A model generated the notes under the pieces. It ran no database searches. It was not told the DNA's origin and saw only the letters and a program-made list of their open reading frames with translations. A DNA stretch of 64,000 nt from Paenibacillus apiarius (lineage in GTDB: Bacteria > Bacillota > Bacilli > Paenibacillales > Paenibacillaceae): NCBI RefSeq assembly GCF_017052585.1, contig NZ_JAFFHZ010000001.1, positions 4,216,001 through 4,280,000 of the forward strand, given 5' to 3'. Below, piece after piece: positions 33,388 to 43,201 of the stretch (position 1 is its first letter; every line of letters begins with the position of its first letter). The translations under genes and the position numbers were made by a program.

Positions 33388-35829
33388 ATGAGTCAAGAAG
33401 TGAAACAACCGCACGGCTATCAGCCGCAATCCATCGAGCCGAAGTGGCAAGCGTACTGGGATGAGCAGAAGACGTTTGCGACGCTTGAAGATGAAGATAA
33501 ACCGAAGTTCTACGCGCTCGATATGTTCCCGTATCCATCCGGCGCGGGCCTGCATGTAGGTCATCCGGAAGGGTATACAGCAACCGATATCGTCTCCCGT
33601 TATAAGCGGATGCAAGGATATAATGTGCTTCATCCGATGGCATGGGACGCCTTCGGACTGCCTGCCGAGCAGCATGCGCTCGATACGGGAGAGCATCCGC
33701 GCGACATTACGGTGAAGAATATCAACACCTTCCGCCGCCAAATCAAATCGCTCGGCTTCTCGTACGATTGGGACCGCGAATTCAGCACGACTGATCCCGA
33801 TTATTACAAATGGACGCAATGGATTTTCATCCAGCTGTACAAGAAGGGGCTTGCATACGTCTCGGAGCTTCCGGTGAACTGGTGTCCTGCACTCGGCACG
33901 GTGCTGGCGAATGAAGAGGTTATCGACGGCAAGTCCGAACGCGGCGGCCATCCGGTCATCCGCAAGCCGATGCGTCAATGGGTGCTGCGAATTACGGAAT
34001 ACGCGGAACGGCTGCTGGAAGATTTGGAAGAGCTTGATTGGCCGGAAAGCATCAAAGACATGCAGCGCAATTGGATCGGCAAATCGAAAGGCGCGGAAGC
34101 GCGCTTTGCGATTGACGGATTCGAGGATGAACTCGTCGTCTTCACGACACGTCCCGATACGCTGTTCGGCGCGACCTATTGCGTGCTGGCGCCGGAGCAC
34201 GAGCTCGTAGAGCGAATTACGACTCCGGAACAGCAAGCTGCCGTGAAGGCTTACCAAGAGCAAGCTGCGCGCAAGAGCGACCTGGAGCGCACGGACTTGG
34301 CGAAAGACAAGACCGGCGTGTTCACGGGCACATATGCGGTGAATCCGGCCAATGGAGCTAAGCTGCCTATCTGGATCGCAGACTATGTGCTTGCCGGTTA
34401 CGGTACGGGAGCGATTATGGCCGTTCCAGGCCACGACCAACGGGACTGGGAATTCGCGAAGCAGTTCGAGCTTCCGATTGTGGAGGTCGTCGCAGGCGGC
34501 GACATCACGAAGGAAGTTTATTCCGGTGACGGCGCTCACGTCAATTCCGGCTTCTTGAACGGCTTGTCGAACGAGCAGGCGATGGCTCGCATGATTGAAT
34601 GGCTGGAAGCGGAAGGCAAAGGGAAAGGCAAAGTCACGTACCGTTTGCGCGACTGGCTGTTCAGCCGTCAGCGCTACTGGGGCGAGCCGATTCCGATTCT
34701 TCATCTGGAAGACGGCACGATGAAGCCGGTACCGGAATCGGAACTGCCGGTCCTGCTGCCGGATATCGACCAGATCCGTCCTTCCGGGACGGGAGAATCG
34801 CCGCTTGCGAACGTGACCGAGTGGGTGAATACGGTCGATTCCGAGACGGGGCTCAAGGCGCGCCGCGAGACGAACACGATGCCGCAATGGGCGGGAAGCT
34901 GCTGGTATTACCTGCGCTTCATCGATCCGAAGAACGAGAACGAGATCTGTTCGAAGGAAAAGCTTGCGAAATGGCTGCCGGTGGACTTGTATATCGGAGG
35001 AGTGGAGCATGCGGTGCTTCATTTGCTCTATGCCCGTTTCTGGCACAAGGTGCTCTACGATCTCGGTGTCGTGGAAACGAAAGAACCATTCTATAAGCTG
35101 GTCAACCAAGGGATGATTCTCGGCACAAACGGCGAGAAAATGTCTAAATCCCGCGGCAACGTGATCAACCCGGACGATATTGTGAACGAGTTCGGCGGCG
35201 ACACGCTCCGCATGTATGAAATGTTCATGGGGCCGCTGGAAGTGACCAAGCCTTGGAACACGAACGGCGTGGAAGGCATGTTCCGCTTCCTGAACCGGAT
35301 CTGGCGCTTGTTTGTAAATGAAGAGGATCAATTGAACAGCAAAATCGTTGACGGGAACGCGAACGATGCATTTTTGCGCACATGGCACAAGACCGTGAAG
35401 AAAGTGACGGAAGACATGGAGAACTTGCGCTTCAACACGGCGATTAGCCAACTGATGATTTTCATCAACGAAGCGTATAAGACCGATGTTCTGCCGCGGC
35501 AGGCGATGGAGAATTTCGTGCAAATGCTGTCGCCGCTGGCGCCGCATATTGCCGAAGAGCTGTGGCAGCGTCTTGGCCATAAGGAATCGATTACGTACGT
35601 GTCATGGCCGACTTATGACGAAGCATTGACGGTGGATGCCGAGGTGGAAATCGTCATTCAAGTGAACGGCAAAATAGCGGAGCGCATGAAAGTAGCTGCC
35701 GATGCTGACGAAGCTGCAATGCAAGAAAAAGCGATGTCTCTGCAGAGCGTTCAAAATGCCATTGCTGGCAAGACCGTTCGCAAAGTCATCGCAGTAAAAG
35801 GCCGTCTCGTCAATATTGTGGTCGGTTAA
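33388..35829 (+). CDS. leuS: Leucyl-tRNA synthetase
   Basis: The 813-residue class I synthetase has the HIGH-type signature [10 protein letters not shown] (His at 56 and 59) and KMSKS in [10 protein letters not shown] (about 584). It also has the CP1 editing domain with [12 protein letters not shown], and a C-terminal anticodon and tRNA-binding region. The ATG at 33388 follows GAGGAGG. Expression is governed by the T-box leader. The gene lies between yqeM and comER, and its last 20 bases overlap the 3' end of comER on the opposite strand. Confidence 0.98.
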   Translation: MSQEVKQPHGYQPQSIEPKWQAYWDEQKTFATLEDEDKPKFYALDMFPYPSGAGLHVGHPEGYTATDIVSRYKRMQGYNVLHPMAWDAFGLPAEQHALDTGEHPRDITVKNINTFRRQIKSLGFSYDWDREFSTTDPDYYKWTQWIFIQLYKKGLAYVSELPVNWCPALGTVLANEEVIDGKSERGGHPVIRKPMRQWVLRITEYAERLLEDLEELDWPESIKDMQRNWIGKSKGAEARFAIDGFEDELVVFTTRPDTLFGATYCVLAPEHELVERITTPEQQAAVKAYQEQAARKSDLERTDLAKDKTGVFTGTYAVNPANGAKLPIWIADYVLAGYGTGAIMAVPGHDQRDWEFAKQFELPIVEVVAGGDITKEVYSGDGAHVNSGFLNGLSNEQAMARMIEWLEAEGKGKGKVTYRLRDWLFSRQRYWGEPIPILHLEDGTMKPVPESELPVLLPDIDQIRPSGTGESPLANVTEWVNTVDSETGLKARRETNTMPQWAGSCWYYLRFIDPKNENEICSKEKLAKWLPVDLYIGGVEHAVLHLLYARFWHKVLYDLGVVETKEPFYKLVNQGMILGTNGEKMSKSRGNVINPDDIVNEFGGDTLRMYEMFMGPLEVTKPWNTNGVEGMFRFLNRIWRLFVNEEDQLNSKIVDGNANDAFLRTWHKTVKKVTEDMENLRFNTAISQLMIFINEAYKTDVLPRQAMENFVQMLSPLAPHIAEELWQRLGHKESITYVSWPTYDEALTVDAEVEIVIQVNGKIAERMKVAADADEAAMQEKAMSLQSVQNAIAGKTVRKVIAVKGRLVNIVVG

Positions 35830-36655
35830 TTTCATGGTCGAAGAGTTGAGCGTGGACCTTCTCCAGGTCCTCCTCATATTTCGCATGGGTAACTCCAATG
35901 AGCTTCTGGAACACACCTTCCAGCTCATCATTTAACAGCCGCAGCGCCTCGGCGGTAATGCCGCCGGGGACCGCTACGCGCTGCTGCAGCTGCTCCAGCG
36001 TAAAGCCGCCCTCCGTTAACAGCTTGCCTGTTCCAAGCAACATTTCGCACGCCAGACGCGAAGCTTCTTCCCGATCAATGCCAGTTTCCTCGACGGCGGC
36101 GCCCACCCATTTCTGTAAGAAAAATGCAAGAAATGCCGGTCCGCAACTTGCCAAATCTGAAGTGATGCGGGTGAACTGCTCCGATACTTGCAGCGGGCGA
36201 CTGATGGCCATCATCAATTGCTCCAGCAGCAGCCGATCCTCGGTCTGAATGCGGCTCCCATACATACATAGCGATGCCCCGCTCCATACATAATTCGTAA
36301 TGCTCGGAATAATTTTTGCGATTTTACATTTTAAGCTGCTTTCCAAATGCTTGATCAGAACCGGGCTTGTGATGGATACAAGAATGAGCGCAGCATCCGC
36401 TGTCTCAGCGATTTCGTCCAGCACATGCTTGAATTCCGATGGCTTCACGCACAGGAAGACGATGTCGCTCTGTTCCACCGTCTCCGTATTGCTGAGTGCC
36501 ACTTGAAGTCCGGGGTATTGAGAAGCAAGGTTGTGCACTTTTTGTATCGTACGGTTGCTGGCGATAATCTGCTCCGGTTCCAAGGCGCCCGATTGAATGA
36601 GTGCTTCAATGAGCGTTGAACCCATACTGCCCGTACCGATAAATCCGACCTTCAC
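35810..36655 (-). CDS. comER: ComER, pyrroline-5-carboxylate reductase-like protein
   Basis: The 281-residue protein belongs to the ProC-like family: N-terminal NADP site [28 protein letters not shown], and the C-terminal [14 protein letters not shown]. Placement directly upstream of and divergent from comEA identifies it as ComER. In Bacillus it has been linked to sporulation and biofilm entry; its enzyme activity is not settled. It overlaps the end of leuS tail-to-tail by 20 bases. The start at 36655 follows AAGGAGGG. Confidence 0.92.
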   Translation of the reverse strand: MKVGFIGTGSMGSTLIEALIQSGALEPEQIIASNRTIQKVHNLASQYPGLQVALSNTETVEQSDIVFLCVKPSEFKHVLDEIAETADAALILVSITSPVLIKHLESSLKCKIAKIIPSITNYVWSGASLCMYGSRIQTEDRLLLEQLMMAISRPLQVSEQFTRITSDLASCGPAFLAFFLQKWVGAAVEETGIDREEASRLACEMLLGTGKLLTEGGFTLEQLQQRVAVPGGITAEALRLLNDELEGVFQKLIGVTHAKYEEDLEKVHAQLFDHEINRPQY

Positions 36656-36898
36656 GGATGTTCCCTCCTTTGCTACACACTATTTGTTTAACGCTGTAAA
36701 TCCACATCATACCATTAGCTTATGTTTCTTTACGTGCATGTACAAAAAGGTCACTTTTTGACGCCGAGAAGTACAATTCTTCGCGAGAAAACTACATCGG
36801 GACCGACAAAAGGAAAGCTTTTTGAGCAACTTCTTCAAATTATATGATGGATTGGTTGACCATTATACCCTTATCGTCATGTCGAAAGGAGTAGTAGC

Positions 36899-37501
36899 AT
36901 GAAAGATTTCAAAATGCTGTGTTCTTCTTTTCTGTCGCGCTGGTTCATGGGAACCGGCATCGCAATTATCGGGTTAGCCGTATGTATGTGCCTATGGCTT
37001 AGACCGCAATGGGAACAAGAGACTGGGATATGGCAACCTGTTAATGATGAAATTGCCCAGTTGCTGGGCCCGTCCCAAGAGACAGAGCCGAATGAAGCGG
37101 ATAAATCGGTGCCGGTCCGTACGAAGGCTGGCAAGGAAGGGCCGGACGAGCCCTCATCTTCGCCACAGTCTGCCAAGCCTGAGCTCAACGCATCCGCACG
37201 ATCGGCAGATCCGGCTGCTTCATCCAGCCCGCGGGCTATCCACTCAACGCAGCAGACTGACGCAAGATCTTCCGAACTCACGGATTCCCATAGAGCCGGT
37301 TCGGGGAACTTAATAAATATCAATCAAGCCGATGCTAATCTGCTGACAGAGCTGCCGGGGATTGGACCGAGCAAGGCGAAGGCGATTATCGCTTACCGCG
37401 AGCAGCATGGACCTTTTAACAAAGTGAGCGACGTAACAAAAGTAAAAGGCATCGGCCCCAAAATGTTTGCCAAGCTGCGCGGCAAAATAAGTGTCGAGTA
37501 A
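36899..37501 (+). CDS. comEA: ComEA, DNA receptor for competence
   Basis: ComEA binds transforming DNA outside the membrane. The 200-residue protein has an N-terminal membrane anchor (FMGTGIAIIGLAVCMCLWL). A low-complexity Pro/Ser/Ala/Glu-rich linker of about 90 residues follows. The C-terminal DNA-binding domain has two helix-hairpin-helix motifs (LLTELPGIGPSKAKAIIAYR and VSDVTKVKGIGPKMFAKL). The start at 36899 follows AAAGGAG. It is the first gene of the comE operon. Confidence 0.95.
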   Translation: MKDFKMLCSSFLSRWFMGTGIAIIGLAVCMCLWLRPQWEQETGIWQPVNDEIAQLLGPSQETEPNEADKSVPVRTKAGKEGPDEPSSSPQSAKPELNASARSADPAASSSPRAIHSTQQTDARSSELTDSHRAGSGNLININQADANLLTELPGIGPSKAKAIIAYREQHGPFNKVSDVTKVKGIGPKMFAKLRGKISVE

Positions 37502-37595
37502 GGAGCGGCAGTTGCATATCCGGGCAGGCCTGCTTACAATATAGGGTACAAACACATGAGAACCAAGGCAGAACGAGACAGGGGATTGTGATGAC

Positions 37596-38114
37596 ATGAC
37601 AACGACAACGCGCAAAGATTGGGACACTTACTTCATGGACATTGCGTATATGGTTTCTACACGTTCGCGCTGTCCGAGACGGCATGTCGGCGCAGTGCTT
37701 GTGCAAGGAAAGAAGCTGCTCGGCACAGCTTACAACGGGGCGCCTATGGGCGTTCCAGATTGCAGTGAAGCGGGCTGTATGATTGCGGAGCAATATGAAA
37801 AGGTCATCGTAGACGGCCAGGAGCAAATGGTGAAAAAGCAGCGCTGTATCCGCACGATTCACGCAGAACAGAATTTGCTGCTGTTCACAGATCGGATTGA
37901 TAGAGAAGGCTCTACCGTATACGTGACCGATCAACCGTGCTGGACATGCGCCAATATGCTGGCCAACAGCGGCGTAACTGAAATTGTGTTTCACCGTCCA
38001 TATCCGAAGGACAGCGACAAGGTGAAGGCAATGATGGCTCAGAAGGGAATCATATTCCGGCAATTGGACCATTATCAGCCGCCGCGCGAGACGGAGATGG
38101 AAACGATAAATTAA
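37596..38114 (+). CDS. comEB: ComEB, dCMP deaminase-like protein
   Basis: The 172-residue protein has the zinc deaminase motifs TIHAEQNLLLF (His and the catalytic Glu) and DQPCWTCANML (two Cys). An upstream ARRHVG-type nucleotide loop reads CPRRHVGAVLV. dCMP deaminases supply dUMP for thymidylate; ComEB sits in the competence operon and its role in uptake is unclear. Length and motifs are normal. It lies 94 bases after comEA. Confidence 0.93.
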   Translation: MTTTTRKDWDTYFMDIAYMVSTRSRCPRRHVGAVLVQGKKLLGTAYNGAPMGVPDCSEAGCMIAEQYEKVIVDGQEQMVKKQRCIRTIHAEQNLLLFTDRIDREGSTVYVTDQPCWTCANMLANSGVTEIVFHRPYPKDSDKVKAMMAQKGIIFRQLDHYQPPRETEMETIN

Positions 38115-38174
38115 TGATAGTGGTCGTTCAAAAAGGACTTTTGAACAATCAGCAATAGCATTGATGATGGAGGA

Positions 38175-38259
38175 AGAACCTCTATGCTGCGATGAACATC
38201 GGTTCGTTGACTATGGTTGACGGAGCGGTAAGACATCGGCATGGAGGTTCTTTTTTTTT
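38175..38259 (+). terminator. Long hairpin with T-run between comEB and comEC
   Basis: AGAACCTCTATGC (38175-38187) pairs with GCATGGAGGTTCT (38239-38251), giving 13 bp with one G-T pair. Inner pairs (CGATG / CATCG) extend it around a loop of about 40 bases. Nine T follow at 38251-38259. The shape is an intrinsic terminator with an enlarged loop, placed inside an operon, so it may attenuate comEC. Confidence 0.7.
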
Positions 38260-38282
38260 GTAAAAAGAACAGGAGGCTTGAA

Positions 38283-40898
38283 ATGCTGCAACGACGACCA
38301 ATCGTGGTCATGGCATGCTGCTTCGTAATCGGCATTCACTTCGGCGCTGCGTTACATGCAGGTGCGGCGCTCACCGCAGCGCTTGGCTTGGTGCTGCTGC
38401 TGCCGTTATGCTGCCGATTGCAGTGGTGTGGCTGCAGACATGCTGTGCTCTATGCGCTGACGCTGCTGCTGGCCGTCACCTATTTCATTTGGTTCGTACA
38501 GCTTGACCGCAGCTATTGGCCAGTGCCCCAAGGCGAAGACGCCCCTATGGAAGACCAAGCCGCTGTATGGAACGGCTTCATCTCTTCACCGGTCGAACGG
38601 GACGGTGATCGCGTACAATTTCATTTCATGTCCACAGATTGGAAAGCGGCGGAAATAAGTGAGCCTGCGCCTGTGCGAGAGAAGCTTCTCGTTCAAGTGC
38701 GGTTAACCGTGAAAGAGGAGATCGAAGCCGCCGCGCAATGGAAAAGAGGCCAAAGGCTGCAAATTGCCGGCACAATGAGCATGCCTGGCGAAGCGGAGAA
38801 TTTTGGCGCCTTCAACTATCGCGATTATTTGCGGACGGCACGCATTCACTGGATCGTTAAAGTAAACGGCGCGGGACAAGTAACTGATGCAGCTTCCACG
38901 GCAACGATCTCCTCCTGGGATAGTCAGTGGGCGGTCCAGAAAATGTTGGCGCACATAGACGGCATCAGAGCTGCATTATCCGGACTATTGCACCGGCTGT
39001 ATGAACAGCCCCATAGCGGATATGTGCAAGGATTGATTCTGGGCAGCCGCAGCGAACTGGACCCGAATACGTATCAGCAGTTCTCAGAACTGGGATTGAC
39101 CCATGTGCTTGCCATTTCCGGGCTGCATGTCGGTGTGTTCGTAGGCGCGCTGCTCGGTTTATTCCGTCTGATGAGAATGACCAAGGAGACAAGCATTGCA
39201 GCGGTGCTATGGCTCATTCCAGTCTACGTGCTGCTTACCGGAGCAGCGGCTTCAGCAGTGAGGGCGGGAATCATGTCTATGACGGCGCTATATGGACTGC
39301 GCAAGGGATGGCTCAAGGATGGCCTGCACATCTTGTCGGCAGCCCTGCTGCTCATGCTTCTATGGCAGCCGCACTATGCCCTCCAAGCCGGCTTTCAGCT
39401 GTCCTTCATTGTAACAGCAGGTCTTATCATATTCGTCCCGCGCGTGGCGCGTCTGTTTCCGGCTTGGCCGGGCTGGCTTGCTTCATCTATATCCGTGACG
39501 CTCGTGGCACAAGCTGTATCATTTCCGATAACGGTTTATTATTTCAACCAATTCTCGCTGTTATCCTTCGGCGCCAACTTCATGCTCGTGCCATTCATAA
39601 GCATGGGCGTGCTTCCGCTTGGGACGATTTCATTGCTTGCAGGCGCCATCTATGAACCGTTAGCCCGGCCAATCGCCTGGATTGTGAAGCGGATGAACGA
39701 GCTGACATTTACCGTCGTCCATCGCTTGAGCCAAATCGAAGGGACGACGGTCATATGGCCGTCGCCGCATATATGGTGGATTGTTGCCTATTACGCCAGC
39801 CTGAGCTTGCTTATCTTGTCTCTGAGCCGCTGGGTTAACACCTATCGGCTCCAACGCCGCCTCCACGGCCATATCCGCACCGCTTCAGAAGATACACAGC
39901 CATTAGATTCGTTTATTATACTGCGTACGGATGTATCGCGATTCGCGGTATCCGGCCTGATTGGCGCCGCGTGTCTGTTCGGTTCGCTTATTTATGCGGG
40001 ATATCATAAGGAACGTTCTTCGGATGCCGTGATCAGTATAATTGATGTGGGCCAAGGCGACAGTATTCTCATTACGACGGCAACCGGACGCCACATCTTG
40101 ATTGACGGCGGGGGAACCGTAAATTTCCGCAAGCCGGCGGACCGCTGGCGGGAGCGCCGGGTACCGTTTGAGGTGGGGGAGAAGGTCGTCGTGCCCTTGT
40201 TGAAGCAGCGTGGCATAAGAAGCTTGGATGCCGTCGTGCTGACGCATGCCGATCAGGACCATGCAGGGGGCCTGCAGGCGGTGCTGGAGCATATACCGAC
40301 GAAGCGGTTCATCATGAATGGCACATGGAAGCCGTCCGCTTCGATGGAATCGCTCTACCGCACGGCGCTGCAGAAACAAATACCAATCATAAAGTGGAGC
40401 CGAGGAGATTCCTGGCTGCTTGATGCATGGACGCAAATCAAGGTACTGTATCCCGAAGCGTCGCCCGCACAGAACCATATCTCGTTATCGGACCGGCAGA
40501 ACGATTCGTCTATCGTTTTGCATGTGACTTTAACGCATCCGCGCAGCAAGAAACAGACGTCTATTCTGTTGACCGGAGATCTGGAGGCAGATGGAGAGCG
40601 GATGATGCTTATGAGTGCGGAGATGCAGGAATTCCTGCCGGTCGATATATTGAAGGTTGCGCATCATGGGAGCAAAACTTCGACGACTCCCGAGTGGCTG
40701 CAAGCGTGGCGGCCTCGACTTGCCGTAATTTCCGCAGGCCGCAACAATCGTTACGGTCATCCGCATCCGCTCGTGCTGGAGACGCTGTCGCGTGCGGAGG
40801 TTCCGGTGCTGCGCACGGATTGGAACGGCGAAGTTCAGTTTAAGTTGACGCGCAGCGGATTGAAGGTACGCAAAAAGCATGATAGGATATTTCCATAG
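38283..40898 (+). CDS. comEC: ComEC, DNA uptake channel
   Basis: ComEC forms the membrane channel through which single-stranded DNA enters. The 871-residue protein has the three expected parts. An N-terminal DUF4131/OB region comes first. The central Competence domain with many membrane spans contains LTHVLAISGLHVGVFVGALL. The C-terminal beta-lactamase-like domain shows IIDVGQGDSILI, VLTHADQDHAGG and LKVAHHGSKTST, as in nuclease-type ComEC. The start at 38283 follows CAGGAGG. An in-frame ATG at 38241 lies within the preceding hairpin and is rejected. Confidence 0.96.
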   Translation: MLQRRPIVVMACCFVIGIHFGAALHAGAALTAALGLVLLLPLCCRLQWCGCRHAVLYALTLLLAVTYFIWFVQLDRSYWPVPQGEDAPMEDQAAVWNGFISSPVERDGDRVQFHFMSTDWKAAEISEPAPVREKLLVQVRLTVKEEIEAAAQWKRGQRLQIAGTMSMPGEAENFGAFNYRDYLRTARIHWIVKVNGAGQVTDAASTATISSWDSQWAVQKMLAHIDGIRAALSGLLHRLYEQPHSGYVQGLILGSRSELDPNTYQQFSELGLTHVLAISGLHVGVFVGALLGLFRLMRMTKETSIAAVLWLIPVYVLLTGAAASAVRAGIMSMTALYGLRKGWLKDGLHILSAALLLMLLWQPHYALQAGFQLSFIVTAGLIIFVPRVARLFPAWPGWLASSISVTLVAQAVSFPITVYYFNQFSLLSFGANFMLVPFISMGVLPLGTISLLAGAIYEPLARPIAWIVKRMNELTFTVVHRLSQIEGTTVIWPSPHIWWIVAYYASLSLLILSLSRWVNTYRLQRRLHGHIRTASEDTQPLDSFIILRTDVSRFAVSGLIGAACLFGSLIYAGYHKERSSDAVISIIDVGQGDSILITTATGRHILIDGGGTVNFRKPADRWRERRVPFEVGEKVVVPLLKQRGIRSLDAVVLTHADQDHAGGLQAVLEHIPTKRFIMNGTWKPSASMESLYRTALQKQIPIIKWSRGDSWLLDAWTQIKVLYPEASPAQNHISLSDRQNDSSIVLHVTLTHPRSKKQTSILLTGDLEADGERMMLMSAEMQEFLPVDILKVAHHGSKTSTTPEWLQAWRPRLAVISAGRNNRYGHPHPLVLETLSRAEVPVLRTDWNGEVQFKLTRSGLKVRKKHDRIFP

Positions 40899-40909
40899 TA
40901 TTTTTATAA

Positions 40910-40936
40910 AGCACGTCGTCTGGCGTGCTTTTCTTC
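40910..40936 (+). terminator. Intrinsic terminator after comEC
   Basis: AAGCACG (40910-40916) and CGTGCTT (40925-40931) form a 7-bp stem followed by TTCTTC. It closes the comE operon. Confidence 0.75.
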
Positions 40937-41124
40937 ATTCAATTTTTGGATCCGCCTGAATTGAAGCATCTTACAATGAAATCGAGTTGAATTTTTGCTA
41001 TGCTAGGAATGACTTTCTGCTGTTTATACGAGGATGATAGATTATTCTACAAACTGGAATCGGATGAACTGCAACCATTTGCGTCGTCAACACGTCAATG
41101 GATATGCAAGAGAGGGGGATCAAG

Positions 41125-41673
41125 GTGGTAGAGCCAGAACTCATACGAGCCGCCCAATCCGGCGATCGCGACGCTCTAATCACTCTTTTGCGCGAAATCG
41201 AGCAATACGTGTATCGTACCGCTTATTATGTTCTGAATAATGAGCAGGATGCACTGGACGCGTCCCAAGAAGCTTTAATCCGGATTTATACGAAAATTCA
41301 ATCTTATGAGGAAAAGGCCCAATTCAAGACATGGGTACAACGGATCGTCACGAATATTTGCATTGACAAATTTCGCCGAACCCGGCCAACTGTATCCATC
41401 GATGAGCATAACCTCGTATTTCTTGGGGATCAGAGTGTAGAGAGAGAAGTTTTATCCGCATATGCGGCTCAAGATATACGTGCTGCGATTGACCGGCTGC
41501 CTGAACATCATCGAGCTGTCGTCGTCCTGCGGTATCTGCAAGATTTCTCCTACAATGAAATAGCGGAAAGTATGAATTTGCCGCTTAACACGGTGAAATC
41601 TTATTTATTCCGTGCCCGACAACAGCTGCAGACGATGCTGCAAGATTATGAGAAAGGTGGTGTGCGAGGATGA
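41125..41673 (+). CDS. ECF-type RNA polymerase sigma factor (SigW-like)
   Basis: The 182-residue sigma factor has region 2 (DALDASQEALIRIYTKIQSY, TWVQRIVTNICIDKFRR) and region 4 (LPEHHRAVVVLRYLQDFSYN, EIAESMNLPLNTVKSYLFRA). It is probably released by an envelope signal. I place the start at GTG 41125 (VVEPELIRAAQ), six bases after AGAGGGGG; an ATG at 41098 is the longer alternative. It overlaps the anti-sigma gene by four bases, the usual pairing. Confidence 0.92.
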   Translation: MVEPELIRAAQSGDRDALITLLREIEQYVYRTAYYVLNNEQDALDASQEALIRIYTKIQSYEEKAQFKTWVQRIVTNICIDKFRRTRPTVSIDEHNLVFLGDQSVEREVLSAYAAQDIRAAIDRLPEHHRAVVVLRYLQDFSYNEIAESMNLPLNTVKSYLFRARQQLQTMLQDYEKGGVRG

Positions 41674-42944
41674 ACTGTTCAGAGGTGATGGAGCTGATAC
41701 AACGCAAATTGGATCATGATCTGGATGCATCGGAAAAAAACCTGCTGGCAGATCATGTAAGCCGTTGCCCCGCCTGCGCTGAAATGACCCAACGATTGCA
41801 ACAACTGCACGAAGAACTGGCCCAACTTCCTAAGGTCACTCCACGATTTAGCCTGGTCGATGCGATTATGCCGAAGTTGGATCAGATTGATATGGAGCTG
41901 CAGCAGGTGGCTGCGGTCGCTGTCGCTCCGCTGGCCCGATATGAACAACCCGCTTCCACGGCAGAACAGGGGCATGATCCAGCCGTTCGGGAGAAGCAAG
42001 TACATGGGGAACCTGGTGCTGCGCCAGAGCGCAAGCGTTGGTTCGGACGGATGAATTGGCGTGCGGCAAGCGCAGTAATCGCTGCGGGAGTTGTGTTCGG
42101 TCTATTTGTGATTACATTTAAACCGCCGATGTCGGAGCAAGCTGGAGATTTCCCGGAGATGAATTCTCAACAACAAGCGCCCTCTTCCAGCGATTCCGCT
42201 GATTCTACAAATATGACGGCCAGTCCGACGAATGAGCGCGCGACGCCGGAGCCGAAGATGCAGGAGCCGCGCGAGCCGGAGGATAGAGCGGTCGCGGGGG
42301 GGCAGACGCCCGATGACAGCGTCGCCGCTGAGAAGAAGGAAGTGACCGCTCCGAAGAAAGACAGAAAGAACATCGGCAACGACAAGCCCGCGAAGACTCC
42401 CTTGAAGGAAGAACCGTCCAAAAAACAGCCCGAAGCTCCAAATGAACCATCCCCGTTCAGCAACTCGGCCGGGCAAGATGCGCATAAAGGGATTGCAGGC
42501 AATCTGCCGCAGGATAAGCACATACCGGCTGATGAGGAACAAGAGGTTAAAGGAGTCGGAGAGACGACGAGTCCCGATCCGAATCATATAACGAAAGAGC
42601 GTGACGGTAACTCCATGAACTTCATGATGAAGGAGTCGATGGAAGCAACGTCGCCGGATGGCAAATGGATGGTGCTGTGGGAGAACGGACAACTGGTTCT
42701 GTACAAAGTAGCGGATCAGCAACAGAGTAAAGTCCATACGCTTGCTTTTGCCGACACGCCAACCGAAATATTATGGTCCTCCGACAGCAAGAGCATTGGA
42801 GTCAAAACGGTGGCAGAAGACGGCACCGCTCAAGAGAGCAAATACGCCGTGCAGCAGGATAGTTTGGTGCCTGCTTCTGAGGTAGGGGCAAAATCGGAAT
42901 CAGAGCCGGATGTGATTCAGGGTACAGTCCAAGAGGCGCCTTGA
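41670..42944 (+). CDS. Membrane anti-sigma factor with zinc-binding N-terminus
   Basis: The 424-residue protein begins with a ZAS domain whose His-X3-Cys-X2-Cys is at His29, Cys33 and Cys36 (LLADHVSRCPACAEM). One membrane span follows (ASAVIAAGVVFGLFVITF, about 131-150). The long extracytoplasmic part is first very rich in Pro, Glu and Lys (about 160-300), then has a beta-rich stretch (SPDGKWMVLWENGQLVLYKV) like a truncated beta-propeller. It should hold the upstream ECF sigma factor inactive until proteolysis. The start overlaps the sigma stop (ATGA). Confidence 0.9.
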   Translation: MNCSEVMELIQRKLDHDLDASEKNLLADHVSRCPACAEMTQRLQQLHEELAQLPKVTPRFSLVDAIMPKLDQIDMELQQVAAVAVAPLARYEQPASTAEQGHDPAVREKQVHGEPGAAPERKRWFGRMNWRAASAVIAAGVVFGLFVITFKPPMSEQAGDFPEMNSQQQAPSSSDSADSTNMTASPTNERATPEPKMQEPREPEDRAVAGGQTPDDSVAAEKKEVTAPKKDRKNIGNDKPAKTPLKEEPSKKQPEAPNEPSPFSNSAGQDAHKGIAGNLPQDKHIPADEEQEVKGVGETTSPDPNHITKERDGNSMNFMMKESMEATSPDGKWMVLWENGQLVLYKVADQQQSKVHTLAFADTPTEILWSSDSKSIGVKTVAEDGTAQESKYAVQQDSLVPASEVGAKSESEPDVIQGTVQEAP

Positions 42945-43104
42945 TCTACGAAAATGTTTCAAATCATGCACACAATTCATGCTGCTTACGTATAGTATTG
43001 TACAATTGCCAAAAGCAATGGCGTTCCCGTACGTCGTATGACCGTGTTGCAGGGAGTTTCTAGAGCTCTTCTGCGGACGTTTATCATAGATGTTAGGGGA
43101 CAGA

Positions 43105-43171
43105 GGGACTTCGTAATCTTGTTCAAGATTGCGCAAGTCCCTTTGTTTTTGCGGCAAAATTTGCTATGATG
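43105..43171 (+). terminator. Terminator of the sigma operon, adjoining the holA promoter
   Basis: AGGGACTT (43105-43112) and AAGTCCCT (43136-43143) enclose a second stem, AATCTTG / CAAGATT. TTGTTTTT follows. The T-rich end also serves as a possible -35 (TTGTTT, 43144-43149) for TATGAT at 43166-43171, giving a 16-base spacer before holA. Confidence 0.75.
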
Positions 43172-43201
43172 AGGTTCGGAAATGTGAGGGGAGGCATCGC
43201 G

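Noticed and set aside
33382..35580. A 732-codon open frame antisense to leuS
   Set aside because: It is a mirror of leuS codon bias; it has no family resemblance and no ribosome site, while leuS itself is certain.
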